Assembly: GCA_041665165.1 (NCBI GenBank) | Contig: JBAYJJ010000020.1 | Location: 1 to 24,799, forward strand | Direction: 5' to 3' | Length of the DNA: 24,799 nt | From: MWCR01 sp041665165 | GTDB taxonomy: Bacteria > Patescibacteriota > Patescibacteriia > 2-12-FULL-60-25 | In this document: positions 1 through 7,876 of the stretch, one piece after another | How positions within the stretch are numbered: the stretch's first letter is position 1 | Layout: each line of letters starts with the position of its first letter | Program-made: the position numbers and the translations under genes | The notes under the pieces: model-generated | Seen by the model: only the letters and a program-made list of their open reading frames with translations | Databases searched by the model: none | Told to the model about the DNA's origin: nothing

Positions 1-471
1 TATCTTTTCATACTCATCCAGCATCCAAGCCATGATCTGGCCATTGGTGTAAACGTCCGGAGCCGGCACATCAATATCTTGGCCCACAACATCATGAAAA
101 GCCTGCATAAACGCGCGGCTGACCCTTTCCAATTGTTCTGGAGTTTTATCTTTTGGATTAAAGGCCACGCCGCCTTTAGCTCCGCCATAGGGCAGACCGA
201 CCAAAGAGTTTTTAAGGCTCATGAGCAAGGCCAGAGATTTGACCTCGTCCTCCACTACGTCCGGATGGAAACGGATTCCGCCTTTGCCTGGGCCAAGCGC
301 GCGATTATGTAAAATCCTCCAAGCTTCGTATTTATTCCCATCCACCTCAAGCGTTTGCTTTTTTATCCTGACATACGAATAAAAAATATTCATTTCTTGA
401 TCGCTGAAGTTCTCTATGGTTTGAATATCCTTCATTCTTTCCATGATTGCTTGTTGGAACGCATTGGGCAT
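1..471 (-). CDS. gdhA: Glu/Leu/Phe/Val dehydrogenase (glutamate dehydrogenase), N-terminal part
   Basis: The frame is open on the minus strand from an ATG at 471 to the window edge, giving 157 codons of N-terminal sequence; the rest lies outside. It contains the signature GKGGIRFHPDV followed by SLVGLPYGGAKGGV, the substrate-binding and dimerisation segment of glutamate dehydrogenases, with the catalytic-lysine region GGAKGG. The family reversibly deaminates glutamate to 2-oxoglutarate and ammonia with NAD(P). The start (MPNAFQQAIMERMK) matches the usual short N-terminal helix. No Shine-Dalgarno sequence is visible; the region just upstream is an AT-rich heptad repeat. The cofactor-binding domain is not seen, so NAD or NADP preference cannot be judged, and leucine or phenylalanine dehydrogenase remains possible. 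Confidence 0.9.
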   Translation of the reverse strand, partial: MPNAFQQAIMERMKDIQTIENFSDQEMNIFYSYVRIKKQTLEVDGNKYEAWRILHNRALGPGKGGIRFHPDVVEDEVKSLALLMSLKNSLVGLPYGGAKGGVAFNPKDKTPEQLERVSRAFMQAFHDVVGQDIDVPAPDVYTNGQIMAWMLDEYEKI

Positions 472-480
472 AACTTTTTC

Positions 481-570
481 AAATTAATAATTAACAATTA
501 AAAATTAATAATTTCTGAGGTTTCAGATTGAATGGCATTGTACATTGTTAATTGTAAATTGTTAATTTTG
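481..570. repeat. Heptad-period inverted array, gdh upstream region
   Basis: Left arm (481-514) is built of 7-base words such as AATTAAC, AATTAAA and AATTAAT. Right arm (537-570) reads ATTGTAC, ATTGTTA, ATTGTAA, ATTGTTA, roughly the reverse complement. The core between them contains the small hairpin CTGAggttTCAG. The array ends ten bases before the gdh start codon and would lie in its leader. Same design as the arrays at 7877, 16511 and 22212, but with its own word. Confidence 0.75.
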
Positions 571-614
571 AGCGGCCTGTGCATAGTTTAATGAGTACGA
601 TTATTGGACAAAGG

Positions 615-641
615 ATATAAAAAAGACGCGAGAGTCGCGTC
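615..641 (-). terminator. Intrinsic terminator of purA
   Basis: On the minus strand a perfect 7-bp stem (GACGCGA / TCGCGTC, loop CTC) is followed by a run of T. The stem begins inside the purA stop codon (640-642), so termination is packed against the end of translation. Confidence 0.85.
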
Positions 642-1905
642 AGAAAGGATAGCGGATAGTCTGGCGCCGGCTCGGGCCCACGCTCACAAGCTTGATGGGT
701 AGGCCTACCTGGCTAGACATGAAATCAAGGTACTGACGAGCAGCTTCGGGGAGGTCACGAGCGCGGCTACAGGACGTGATATCCTCTTTCCAGCCAGCCA
801 GATTCTTGTAAATCGGGCGCACTGTGCTGAGATACGAGGCTTCGGCCGACCAAATCTCTGGGCCAAGCTCGTCTTCGGAATAGGCTATGCAGACATTGAG
901 GTTGTCAAAGCCTGAGAGCACATCCAGTTTGGTCACAACCAGCTCGGTCAGGCCTGCGTATCTGCAGGCATAGCGCAGGGCCACCAAATCCAGCCAGCCA
1001 CAGCGCCGTTCGCGCCCTGTGGTAGAGCCGAACTCATTGCCTTTGGTGCGGATGAGGTCTGTCATTTCCCGCGACATCTCAGTTGGGAATGGCCCGGCTC
1101 CCACACGCGTGGCATAGGCCTTGGTCACTCCCAGGATCCGGTCGAGCTCTACATGGCCAAAACAGACCTGGATGCCGTCTGGGCCGCCGAAGCATGACGT
1201 GGCAAAGGGGTATGTGCCAGAGTGAAGAAAGAGCATCACTCCTTGCGCGCCCTCAAACACCACTCTGCGACCCAAAGAAATGCTCGCATTCAATGAACGC
1301 CGCGTATTGCCGCCGAAATTGGATACGAGCCACGAGAAGTTGTTAGACCTGGTCCACTCCACGAGTCTGTCCACTGACCAGGGCTCAACTCCGTAGTAAC
1401 GCAGAAGGGCGCAGCGCTCGTCATAGTAGCCCATATATTTCAGGGCTTTGACAAACGAGTCGCTGGTGGCCATGTCTGAAAAGACGACTCCTCGACGAGT
1501 CGCAAAATCTTCGTAGCACGTGCTGACTCCTCGATTCGTGGTCCCGATCTTGTCTTTGCCGCAAGCCTGCTCGCGCGCCGCATCCAGCTGCTTGTGGATG
1601 GGCAGTACAATCCTGGCCATCATGTCCACCATGACTTTGGATTGATGCTTGTGCGCAATATCCAGCTCAGGTATGAGGGCCTCAAGGTCTAAGGCCACGT
1701 ACCGGCCAATCAGGTTGTGGGTCCCGCTCCGGATGATGCCCGAGGGCGCTGCGTGGATCACGTATTTATCATCATCCACTTTCAAGGTATGCCCGGCGTT
1801 GGAGCCTCCGGCAAACCTGATATTCACTTCGCCGCCCAAATAATCAACAATCTTTCCTTTGCCTTCGTCGCCCCATTGGGCTCCGATTACAGCAGTCTGA
1901 CTCAT
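640..1905 (-). CDS. purA: Adenylosuccinate synthetase
   Basis: Joins IMP and aspartate using GTP to form adenylosuccinate, the first committed step from IMP to AMP; cytoplasmic. At 421 residues it has the usual family length. Seen: the P-loop-like WGDEGKGK with catalytic Asp13, the GHT motif with catalytic His39 (38-40), IGTTNRG at 120-126, GAGPFPTE, the GTP-site region STTGRERRCGWLD and the C-terminal SVGP. It is divergent in places: the segment usually written LLDIDHGTYPFVTSS reads MLFLHSGTYPFATSC, losing the Asp pair, and the following linker is altered. Start chosen at the ATG with AGAGG nine bases upstream. It has its own promoter and terminator, so it appears monocistronic. Base composition is richer in GC than the tpiA-glyS block, and the Shine-Dalgarno sequence sets it apart from most neighbours. 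Confidence 0.95.
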   Translation of the reverse strand: MSQTAVIGAQWGDEGKGKIVDYLGGEVNIRFAGGSNAGHTLKVDDDKYVIHAAPSGIIRSGTHNLIGRYVALDLEALIPELDIAHKHQSKVMVDMMARIVLPIHKQLDAAREQACGKDKIGTTNRGVSTCYEDFATRRGVVFSDMATSDSFVKALKYMGYYDERCALLRYYGVEPWSVDRLVEWTRSNNFSWLVSNFGGNTRRSLNASISLGRRVVFEGAQGVMLFLHSGTYPFATSCFGGPDGIQVCFGHVELDRILGVTKAYATRVGAGPFPTEMSREMTDLIRTKGNEFGSTTGRERRCGWLDLVALRYACRYAGLTELVVTKLDVLSGFDNLNVCIAYSEDELGPEIWSAEASYLSTVRPIYKNLAGWKEDITSCSRARDLPEAARQYLDFMSSQVGLPIKLVSVGPSRRQTIRYPF

Positions 1906-1950
1906 GACTCACCGCCTCTCTCCCTAGAAGGTACAAACAAACAACGGCTC

Positions 1951-1979
1951 ATCTTAGACCGAGCCCAAAAATCTGGCAA
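1951..1979 (-). promoter_or_regulatory. Probable sigma70-type promoter of purA
   Basis: Minus strand: TTGCCA (1974-1979), 17-base spacer, TAAGAT (1951-1956). It starts just beyond the T-tract of the upstream gene's terminator and would give a leader of about 38 bases containing AGAGG (1915-1919). Four of six bases match consensus in each box, so this is plausible but not proven. Confidence 0.5.
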
Positions 1980-1981
1980 AC

Positions 1982-2004
1982 AAAAAAGAGCTTTTTAGGC
2001 TCTT
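1982..2004 (-). terminator. Intrinsic terminator of the 1995-3095 gene
   Basis: Minus strand: AAGAGC, a seven-base loop, GCTCTT, then continued T. It overlaps the TAA stop codon of the gene at 1995-3095. The tail continues into GTTTGCCAG, the same sequence that follows the terminator at 3196-3223. Confidence 0.7.
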
Positions 2005-3095
2005 GAGGTTAGTATGCGCTCAATAGCGTCCGCCATCTTCCGAACCGCAACGCCGCGTTCAGGTATAGGGCATGCCTGCGCTTGGCGTGCGCGCATAGGA
2101 GCATAACCCTCTGGCGTGAGCAGATGTTCTATCCTGGCTGCCAGCATATGCGGGTGTGCGACCACAAGCTCTGAAATGCCTTCCTCGACAGACTCAGGCT
2201 GGCGCTTCCCATTGGTTTGCTCAAGACGCAATAGGCTTATTTCAAAGCCCAGACTTATCACTGGAACTCTTTGGAAAGCTCCTTCAATGCCGATTGCGCT
2301 TCCGAATTCCAATATCAGGTCCGCGCCAGGAACCATGTCCGAAGACGAGAGGAAGCTTTTGTCAACGATTCTCGCGGGTACTGGGCTGAACTGCATCAAC
2401 TCATGGTAAACGCGGAGTTCCTTCCCATTGGCTGGGTCAATTGCGAATTGTGTTCTATCGCCTGGATGCGGCGCCAAGATCAACTGAAATTTTTCGCCAG
2501 TTGAATTCAAATATGAAAGCGCTTCCATGGCAATGACCAATGAGGCCATTCCTTGGCCAACAAACTTCGTTCCAGCGACCAAGACCATTTTTTCGTCATG
2601 AGCCAGGCCAAGTTTGGAGCGCACTTCGTCACGCGAGAATCTATGGAAGGCCATTTCTTCGCGCAACGGATTCCCGGTCCCGAGAAGCTGAGCTTTGAGA
2701 AATACTTCCCGAGCCAGATCAGCATCAGCCTGCTCTGTCCCGAAATAAAACCTTACTTCAGGGGCCAAGGGTCCTAACCACGCGTCTTTACGGGCTCTTT
2801 GCCAGCAACCGCGGTTATCTCCGTAGAACCCGTAGGGAATATTCGCACTCTTCGCGGCCTGACCGGCAAGAATCTCCGGTGCCGCGAGATCTTGCGAGGA
2901 AGACATCCCAAGGATCACAACCCCAGCAGAAAGCACGAGTGAAACTATTTCAGAGTCAGTCTGTTCAAGCGGCTTGCCGCTACCTACGCACAAACAGGCA
3001 TGAAATCCCCTCTCCCCGAGAAGATTGGCAAGCCTGTCGAAAGCGCGCGAGGGGGCGACGTCTCTCGCAACCAGCGTTACCATTCCAGTGTTCAT
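1995..3095 (-). CDS. Glycosyltransferase-fold (GT-B-like) protein of unknown function
   Basis: 366 residues, no signal peptide or membrane segment. The layout suggests two Rossmann-like halves. The first, ending near residue 135, has alternating hydrophobic strands. The second opens after GTGNPLREEM (about 139-148), a phrase similar to the hinge of LpxB- and WecB-like enzymes. It then carries LILAPHPGDR (about 205-214) and LILEFGSAIGIEGAFQRVPVISLGF (about 260-284), typical of the donor-nucleotide site of GT-B folds, where a Ser/Glu pair follows a strand. Fold assignment is inference; the substrate is unknown. Start at 3095 is supported by GAGG seven bases upstream. It lies just upstream of purA but has its own terminator. 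GC-rich and Shine-Dalgarno-led like purA and the 11-15.6 kb island. Confidence 0.75.
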   Translation of the reverse strand: MNTGMVTLVARDVAPSRAFDRLANLLGERGFHACLCVGSGKPLEQTDSEIVSLVLSAGVVILGMSSSQDLAAPEILAGQAAKSANIPYGFYGDNRGCWQRARKDAWLGPLAPEVRFYFGTEQADADLAREVFLKAQLLGTGNPLREEMAFHRFSRDEVRSKLGLAHDEKMVLVAGTKFVGQGMASLVIAMEALSYLNSTGEKFQLILAPHPGDRTQFAIDPANGKELRVYHELMQFSPVPARIVDKSFLSSSDMVPGADLILEFGSAIGIEGAFQRVPVISLGFEISLLRLEQTNGKRQPESVEEGISELVVAHPHMLAARIEHLLTPEGYAPMRARQAQACPIPERGVAVRKMADAIERILTSRA

Positions 3096-3195
3096 TGGCG
3101 AACCTCATATTTCAGGGTGCGTTGCACGTGCATAGATGCTGCACGCAAGCAAAGCTAGCATATTTAGGCTTTATTGGCAATATAGGCTGGCAAAC

Positions 3196-3223
3196 AAAAA
3201 AAAGCCCTATCATGATGGGGCTT
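3196..3223 (-). terminator. Intrinsic terminator before the 3095 gene
   Basis: Minus strand: AAGCCC, ten-base loop, GGGCTT, then at least six T. It lies between tRNA-Tyr and the gene starting at 3095 and acts as a second terminator behind the one at 3253-3280. The tail runs directly into GTTTGCCAG, in which TTGCCA (3188-3193) could be the -35 box of the next gene. Confidence 0.65.
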
Positions 3224-3252
3224 GGTGTTTGTATCTTGATGTTTGGTGTTTC
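3221..3252. repeat. Heptad array CTTGGTG/TTTGTAT/CTTGATG/TTTGGTG
   Basis: Four 7-base words in register followed by TTTC. The word is close to that of the right arm at 10974-11027. It lies between two terminators downstream of tRNA-Tyr and only one arm is seen here. Confidence 0.55.
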
Positions 3253-3280
3253 AAAAAATCCGACCTAAGTCGGATTTTTT
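3253..3280 (-). terminator. Strong bidirectional terminator after tRNA-Tyr
   Basis: AAAAAATCCGAC and its exact complement flank a four-base loop: a 12-bp stem with A- and T-tracts on both sides, so it can end transcripts in either direction. It lies three bases beyond the encoded CCA of tRNA-Tyr and ends the frr-to-tRNA run. Confidence 0.9.
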
Positions 3281-3283
3281 GCG

Positions 3284-3370
3284 TGGTGGGTAGGCTAGGA
3301 TTCGAACCTAGGAAGGCGCGAGGCCAGCAGATTTACAGTCTGCCCCGTTTGACCGCTTCGGTACCTACCC
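3284..3370 (-). tRNA. tRNA-Tyr (GTA)
   Basis: Class II tRNA of 87 bases including an encoded CCA. The acceptor GGGTAGG pairs with CCTACCC. The anticodon stem GCAGA/TCTGC encloses CTGTAAA, giving anticodon GTA. A long variable arm (TGGCCTCGCGCC) precedes the T arm CCTAGGTTCGAATCCTAGG, as expected for bacterial tRNA-Tyr. It lies 14 bases beyond the trailer repeat of tRNA-Thr and is probably cut from the same transcript. Confidence 0.97.
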
Positions 3371-3384
3371 TTGAAATCTATCTC

Positions 3385-3491
3385 ATTGGTTCGACGCGTG
3401 GAGCCGTTGACCGGGATTGAACCGGTGACCTTCTCCTTACCATGGAGATGCTCTACCAGCTGAGCTACAACGGCCCACGTGTCGAACCAAT
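3385..3491. repeat. 17-base inverted repeat enclosing tRNA-Thr
   Basis: 3385-3401 (ATTGGTTCGACGCGTGG) and 3475-3491 (CCACGTGTCGAACCAAT) are inverted copies with one mismatch. In the precursor RNA the leader would pair with the trailer directly on top of the acceptor stem and would include the CCA, making a helix of about 24 bp in all. Confidence 0.85.
3399..3474 (-). tRNA. tRNA-Thr (GGT)
   Basis: 76 bases including an encoded CCA. Acceptor GCCGTTG pairs with CAACGGC, followed by discriminator T. The anticodon stem TCTCC/GGAGA encloses ATGGTAA, giving anticodon GGT (reads ACC and ACU). D arm GCTC..GAGC and T arm CCGGTTCAATCCCGG are standard. It begins 44 bases beyond the stop codon of the TPR gene on the same strand with no terminator between, so it is probably processed from the glyS-tpiA transcript. 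Confidence 0.97.
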
Positions 3492-3518
3492 TATTGAAAT
3501 TTTGAAAGCGCAATTAGA

Positions 3519-4421
3519 TTACACTATGACCCGAATTTTTTCAATACGTTCCTTAAGCTTTTGCAGACGCTGGTGATCTTCGCTCAATAATCTCAACTTC
3601 TCGTACCTTTTTTTGGCTTCAGCATGGTCCCCCAGCTGGATCAAGCACTCCAAAGCCAGCTCCTGATATTTGGCTGATTTAGGCTCAAGGTCAGTGGCAC
3701 GTTTAGCTGATGGCCAGGCTTTGGATGCATCTCCGCGCTCCATATAGAACTTAGCCAGCTCAGCATGGCGGTTGGAAAGGCGGGGGCGCAATTCTACTGC
3801 TTGACGGCGCATATCCTCGGCCAGAGCCAGATTGCCCTCAAGCTCAGCGACTTCGGCCATGCCCGCGTAAACCGCATCATCGGCCTGTTTCATTTTGATC
3901 AAATACTCAAACGTTTCTTTGGCCTGGGGCAAAATCCTTTGTTTGAGATAAATCAAGCCAATGCCTTTGTAGGCTTCGGGGTTGCGGTTATCCATCAACA
4001 GCACTTCAAGATAACGCTTCTCTGCCTCAGCCCACTTCAGATCGCGGGCCAAGCTCCTCGCTTCGTCCAGCAGAGTCTTCATGCGCTCGCGCTGGGAAGG
4101 CGCTACTTTGGCAAAAGGCGCTTTAGCTTGTTCGTATAGTTTGTTCAATCTTATCAACTTAAGATAAGCGCCATGGAAGGCTGTCTTGCCTTCGTAGACC
4201 GCGCGCTGGAAAAGATATTTTATGGGCGCAGTCTTGCCGGTCTGGAAGCGCTTGAATCTTTCTTGCACCAATTCATTGCGCTTTTGCCTTTCTTTTTCTT
4301 CCTTGATGGAATCCGGGTCAAGCAGCCTGATTTCCGGCCAGTGTTTATAAAGGACTACAAAAGCCGCGGCTGCGCACAAAACAGCCAGAGCTAAAAAAAT
4401 CCAAAGTAAAATCCAAGGCAT
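3519..4421 (-). CDS. Membrane-anchored TPR protein
   Basis: 300 residues. One hydrophobic segment at about 2-27 (MPWILLWIFLALAVL...) anchors the protein; a basic, charged stretch follows (about 35-115), then TPR-like helical pairs to about residue 280. Examples are WAEAEKRYLEVLLMDNRNPEAYKGIGLIYL and YQELALECLIQLGDHAEAKKRYEKL. TPR domains bind proteins or assemble complexes; the partner here is unknown. Start chosen at 4421, four bases after the tpiA stop codon, because the frame open further upstream overlaps tpiA and would put a Cys-rich tail in front of the membrane segment. No Shine-Dalgarno sequence. Translation is probably coupled to tpiA. Confidence 0.85.
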   Translation of the reverse strand: MPWILLWIFLALAVLCAAAAFVVLYKHWPEIRLLDPDSIKEEKERQKRNELVQERFKRFQTGKTAPIKYLFQRAVYEGKTAFHGAYLKLIRLNKLYEQAKAPFAKVAPSQRERMKTLLDEARSLARDLKWAEAEKRYLEVLLMDNRNPEAYKGIGLIYLKQRILPQAKETFEYLIKMKQADDAVYAGMAEVAELEGNLALAEDMRRQAVELRPRLSNRHAELAKFYMERGDASKAWPSAKRATDLEPKSAKYQELALECLIQLGDHAEAKKRYEKLRLLSEDHQRLQKLKERIEKIRVIV

Positions 4422-4425
4422 GGAA

Positions 4426-5184
4426 TTAAGACACGGTGGTCGTGCGGCACAGAAGCGCAAACACACGCGGGTCTAACGATGCTCCCCCGACCAGCGCTCC
4501 GTTTATGCCTGTAGTGGTCAGGTATTCATTGATATTGTTCGCATCGACTGATCCGCCGTAAATGATACGCGTGCTTTGGGCCACGGCTGCACCCAGCTTT
4601 TTCTCGACCACGCTGCGGATTATCTCATGCATCTCTTTAGCTTTCTGGGCTGAGCAAGGTTTGCCGGTACCAATGGCCCAGACCGGTTCATAGGCAAAGA
4701 TTACCGGCGTTTTGGAGCTGGCTGAGCACGAGGCCAAGGCAGCGGCTACTTGTTGTTTGACGACTTTGTTGCCCTCGCCTTTTTTTTGCTGCAAATCTGT
4801 TTCGCCTACGCAGATGATCGGGCTGATTCCGCTCTTCTGCAAGAACGAGGCTTTTTTGGCGATCATTTCATCTGTCTCGCCCAAGAGCATGCGCCTTTCG
4901 CTATGGCCGACCAGGCAATATTGCACGCCGAATTCCTCAAGCATGCTCGGCGAGATTTCGCCCGTGAATGCGCCGTCATCAGACCAAAAACAATTTTGCG
5001 CAGCCAAGGCAGGTATGGAGGCACGGCCCAGCGAGGCCCTGGCCGCGGCCATGGAAACATGGGGTACGGCTACGGCGATATCAACATCCTTGGGCAGCCT
5101 TTCGCGCCTAAAAGCACGTATCCACCCTCCGGCCTTGATAGGGCCATAATGCATTTTCCAGTTCGCTATTAGGAGATTGCGCAT
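4426..5184 (-). CDS. tpiA: Triosephosphate isomerase
   Basis: Interconverts dihydroxyacetone phosphate and glyceraldehyde-3-phosphate in glycolysis; a soluble (beta/alpha)8 barrel. 252 residues, the usual length. Catalytic residues are all visible: Lys10 in NWKM, His94 in VGHSERR and Glu166 in YEPVWAIGTGK (loop 6 intact), plus the phosphate-binding IIYGGSV and GALVGGASL. It starts nine bases after the M16 peptidase stop codon and ends four bases before the TPR gene. No Shine-Dalgarno sequence. Confidence 0.97.
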   Translation of the reverse strand: MRNLLIANWKMHYGPIKAGGWIRAFRRERLPKDVDIAVAVPHVSMAAARASLGRASIPALAAQNCFWSDDGAFTGEISPSMLEEFGVQYCLVGHSERRMLLGETDEMIAKKASFLQKSGISPIICVGETDLQQKKGEGNKVVKQQVAAALASCSASSKTPVIFAYEPVWAIGTGKPCSAQKAKEMHEIIRSVVEKKLGAAVAQSTRIIYGGSVDANNINEYLTTTGINGALVGGASLDPRVFALLCRTTTVS

Positions 5185-5193
5185 ATAAATGAG

Positions 5194-6480
5194 TTATTTC
5201 TTCCAATTTATTATTTTCTTAAAACTTTCAGTTGACCTGACCGGGCCGATGGCAGCCACTACCATGTGATTGGGGTTCAGGATCTCCCTGGCTGTGCGCC
5301 GCACATCTTCTGCAGTCACTTTGTCGATTTCAGCTAAGCGCTGTTCAGGCGTCTTCAGACCGCGTTCAAAGATCCATTGCCGGCCATACCATTCGGCGCG
5401 CGTGGCAGAATCCTCGAATGCGAGAGCCATCCGGCCGCGGATATTATCTTTGGCGCGCTTGAGTTCGTCGTTCTTGACCTGCTCGTCAATGATCTTGTTC
5501 AGCTCGCTGTAAATGGCTTTGACCGCTTCTTTGATGCGCGACTTGTCCAAGCCAGCCGCAATCGTGAACAAACCAGTGTCTTCCAATGAGTCATGGCTGG
5601 CACGGATGGCATAGCACAATCCGCGGCGTTCGCGTATTTCCACGAACAAGCGGGATGACATGGTTCCGCCCAGCATACTGGAGAGCAGGGTCACTGCGCT
5701 TTTGTCTGCATGGCCGAACGGCAGGCCTACAAAGCCCATCACCAGCTGGGTCTGCTCAGTCTTTTTGTTCTTGAGTGCAATCGGGTGCTTAAGCTCCTTT
5801 GGCATCTCAAAACAGATAAAGGGCTGGTCTTTGCGCTGCTTGACCTTTGGTACGCGGCCAAACGACTTTTCAACCATCTTTTGGACTAAAGGCGATATTT
5901 TGCCTGCGGCCACCACAGTGATCCGCTCCGGAATATAATACTGTTCCAGGAAATTAATCAAGTCCTGGCGTTTCATGGCACCCATGGTCTGCCTGGTTCC
6001 GGCGATGTTATGGGCCAAAGGCGAACCATGGAAAAGCGCTTCTTCCAGCATATCAGATACATGGGCGCTCGGATTATCCTCGTACATTTTTATCTCTTCC
6101 AGGATTACGGCGCGTTCGCGCTCCATTTCGTGGCTTTCGAATTTGGAATGGAACAGCATGTCATGCAGCATGTCCACGGCAGTCTCCGCATGCTTGGCAT
6201 CCATCTTGATGTAATAGCCGGTCAGGTCTTTGCCCGTGTAAGCATTGAATTCTGCGCCATAGCGATCCAATTCCTGGGAAATGGCTTGGGTGTTGGGCCG
6301 CTTTTCCGTGCCCTTGAACATCATGTGCTCTATGAAGTGCGCAGCACCGGCCGTTTTTTCGGTTTCATAGCGCGAACCGACCTTGACCAAAACCAACAAA
6401 GTCATGGACTCTGCTCCTTCTTGCGGCACGAGCAAAAGCTGCATGCCGTTCTTCAGGATTTTCTTTTTGACTTTGTCCAT
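5194..6480 (-). CDS. M16-family zinc metallopeptidase (pitrilysin/processing-peptidase-like)
   Basis: 428 residues, the length of a single M16B subunit. The inverted zinc motif HFIEH is at 48-52, with the downstream Glu of the ERAVILEEIKMYEDNP segment as the likely third ligand, so the catalytic half is intact. The second, inactive-domain half includes RERRGLCYAIRASHDS and DTGLFTIAAGLD. Members degrade peptides inside a clamshell chamber; bacterial forms often work as homodimers. No signal peptide, so it is cytoplasmic. It starts four bases after the glyS stop codon and lacks a Shine-Dalgarno sequence. Confidence 0.93.
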   Translation of the reverse strand: MDKVKKKILKNGMQLLLVPQEGAESMTLLVLVKVGSRYETEKTAGAAHFIEHMMFKGTEKRPNTQAISQELDRYGAEFNAYTGKDLTGYYIKMDAKHAETAVDMLHDMLFHSKFESHEMERERAVILEEIKMYEDNPSAHVSDMLEEALFHGSPLAHNIAGTRQTMGAMKRQDLINFLEQYYIPERITVVAAGKISPLVQKMVEKSFGRVPKVKQRKDQPFICFEMPKELKHPIALKNKKTEQTQLVMGFVGLPFGHADKSAVTLLSSMLGGTMSSRLFVEIRERRGLCYAIRASHDSLEDTGLFTIAAGLDKSRIKEAVKAIYSELNKIIDEQVKNDELKRAKDNIRGRMALAFEDSATRAEWYGRQWIFERGLKTPEQRLAEIDKVTAEDVRRTAREILNPNHMVVAAIGPVRSTESFKKIINWKK

Positions 6481-6484
6481 AAGA

Positions 6485-7876
6485 TTATGCGTTCAACTTT
6501 TCTTCAAGCCAAGCAGTCAGATCAGACACAGCGACCCTTGGTTGCTCCATGCTGTCGCGATCCCGGACCGTGACTGTGCCGTCCTGCAAAGTGTCAAAAT
6601 CGACTGTGACGCAATAGGGCGTGCCGATTTCGTCCTGGCGACGATAGCGCTTGCCGATATTGCCGTTGTCATCGAACTCGCACACGAATTTTCTCTTGAG
6701 CAGGCCGAATACTTCCCTGGCTTTGGCCACGAGCTCTGGCTTGTTCTTGAGCAAAGGGAAAATCGCGATTTTGATAGGCGCCAAGTTCTTGGGGAGTTTT
6801 AGGACAACGCGCACATCCCCTTCTTCGCTGCCGCTGACCTTTTCTTCGTGATAAGCCGAAAGCAATGAGACCAAAATGCTCCGATCCAAGCCAAATGTCG
6901 GTTCAATCACATGCGGCACAAAGCGCTGATTGGTTTCCGTATCGAAATATTCCAGTTTTTGGCCTGAATGCTTGGCATGGTTCGACAGATCATAGTCTGT
7001 GCGATAAGCCAGGCCGAACAGTTCCTTAAAGCCGCCGAAAGGATAGTTATATTCGATGTCGATCGTTTTCTTGGAATAGAAGGCCAGCTTTTCCTTGGGA
7101 TGCTCGCGGAAACTGATGTCTTTTTTGTCCACGCCCAGCTCGAGCACGAACTCTTCCTGGAGCTTGAGCCATTCCCCGAATATTTTTTCCCAATCCGCAT
7201 CAGGCCGGATGAAATATTCTATTTCCATCTGCTCGAATTCGCGCATGCGGAAAATAAAATTACCGGCCACGATCTCGTTCCTGAAGGCCTTGCCGATCTG
7301 CGCAATGCCGAACGGGATCTTGACGCGCGCCGAATCAAGTACGTTCTTGAATTCAAGGAAAATCGCACCCGCTGTCTCGGGGCGGAGATATGCGATCTCT
7401 TCTTTTGCCTCGTCCGTGGTGTTCAGCTTGGTCTCGAACATCATGTTGAAATTGCGCACATCAGTCCAAGCTTGCTTGCCGCAATTCGGGCACTTGATTT
7501 TTTCGTCCAAGACTTTCTTCATTTCGTCTGCCTTGCCTTCCAGATCCTGGCCTGTAGTTTCTTCAACCAGATGGTCGGCGCGAAAACGCTTTTTGCAGTT
7601 TCTGCAATCCACCATGGAATCATTGAAACTCGTGGTGTGGCCCGAGGCTTCCCAGACGCGCGGATGCAGAATGATCGGGCCGTCTATGCCCACCACATCT
7701 TCCCTGTCTTGCACGAACTTCTTCCACCACAAGCTCTTGATGTTGTTTTTCAAAGCTACGCCATACGGGCCGTACGTATAGGAATTCGCGAATCCGCCGT
7801 AGATTTCTGAGCCCGGAAAAATAAAGCCTCGTCTTTTGCAGAGCGAAACGATTTTCTCCATCAGGTCCTCTCTCAT
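6485..7876 (-). CDS. glyS: Glycyl-tRNA synthetase, single-chain (alpha2) type
   Basis: Charges tRNA-Gly. 463 residues; class II synthetase of the eukaryotic/Gram-positive dimeric kind, not the alpha2beta2 glyQ/glyS kind. Seen in order: the N-terminal FIFPGSEIYGG...YGPYG (class II motif 1 region), an insertion with CRNC...CPNCGK that can hold zinc (about 95-155), RPETAGAIF, motif 2 (FRNEI..MREFEQMEIEYF), motif 3 (PTFGLDRSILVSLL) and a C-terminal anticodon-binding domain (IAIFPLLKN to the end). The gap to frr is filled by a heptad inverted array that begins at the base before the ATG, so the leader is made of repeat; there is no Shine-Dalgarno sequence. Confidence 0.96.
   Translation of the reverse strand: MREDLMEKIVSLCKRRGFIFPGSEIYGGFANSYTYGPYGVALKNNIKSLWWKKFVQDREDVVGIDGPIILHPRVWEASGHTTSFNDSMVDCRNCKKRFRADHLVEETTGQDLEGKADEMKKVLDEKIKCPNCGKQAWTDVRNFNMMFETKLNTTDEAKEEIAYLRPETAGAIFLEFKNVLDSARVKIPFGIAQIGKAFRNEIVAGNFIFRMREFEQMEIEYFIRPDADWEKIFGEWLKLQEEFVLELGVDKKDISFREHPKEKLAFYSKKTIDIEYNYPFGGFKELFGLAYRTDYDLSNHAKHSGQKLEYFDTETNQRFVPHVIEPTFGLDRSILVSLLSAYHEEKVSGSEEGDVRVVLKLPKNLAPIKIAIFPLLKNKPELVAKAREVFGLLKRKFVCEFDDNGNIGKRYRRQDEIGTPYCVTVDFDTLQDGTVTVRDRDSMEQPRVAVSDLTAWLEEKLNA

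Noticed and set aside
6968..7810. A 280-codon open frame on the plus strand
   Set aside because: Lies wholly inside glyS on the opposite strand and shows no domain of its own.
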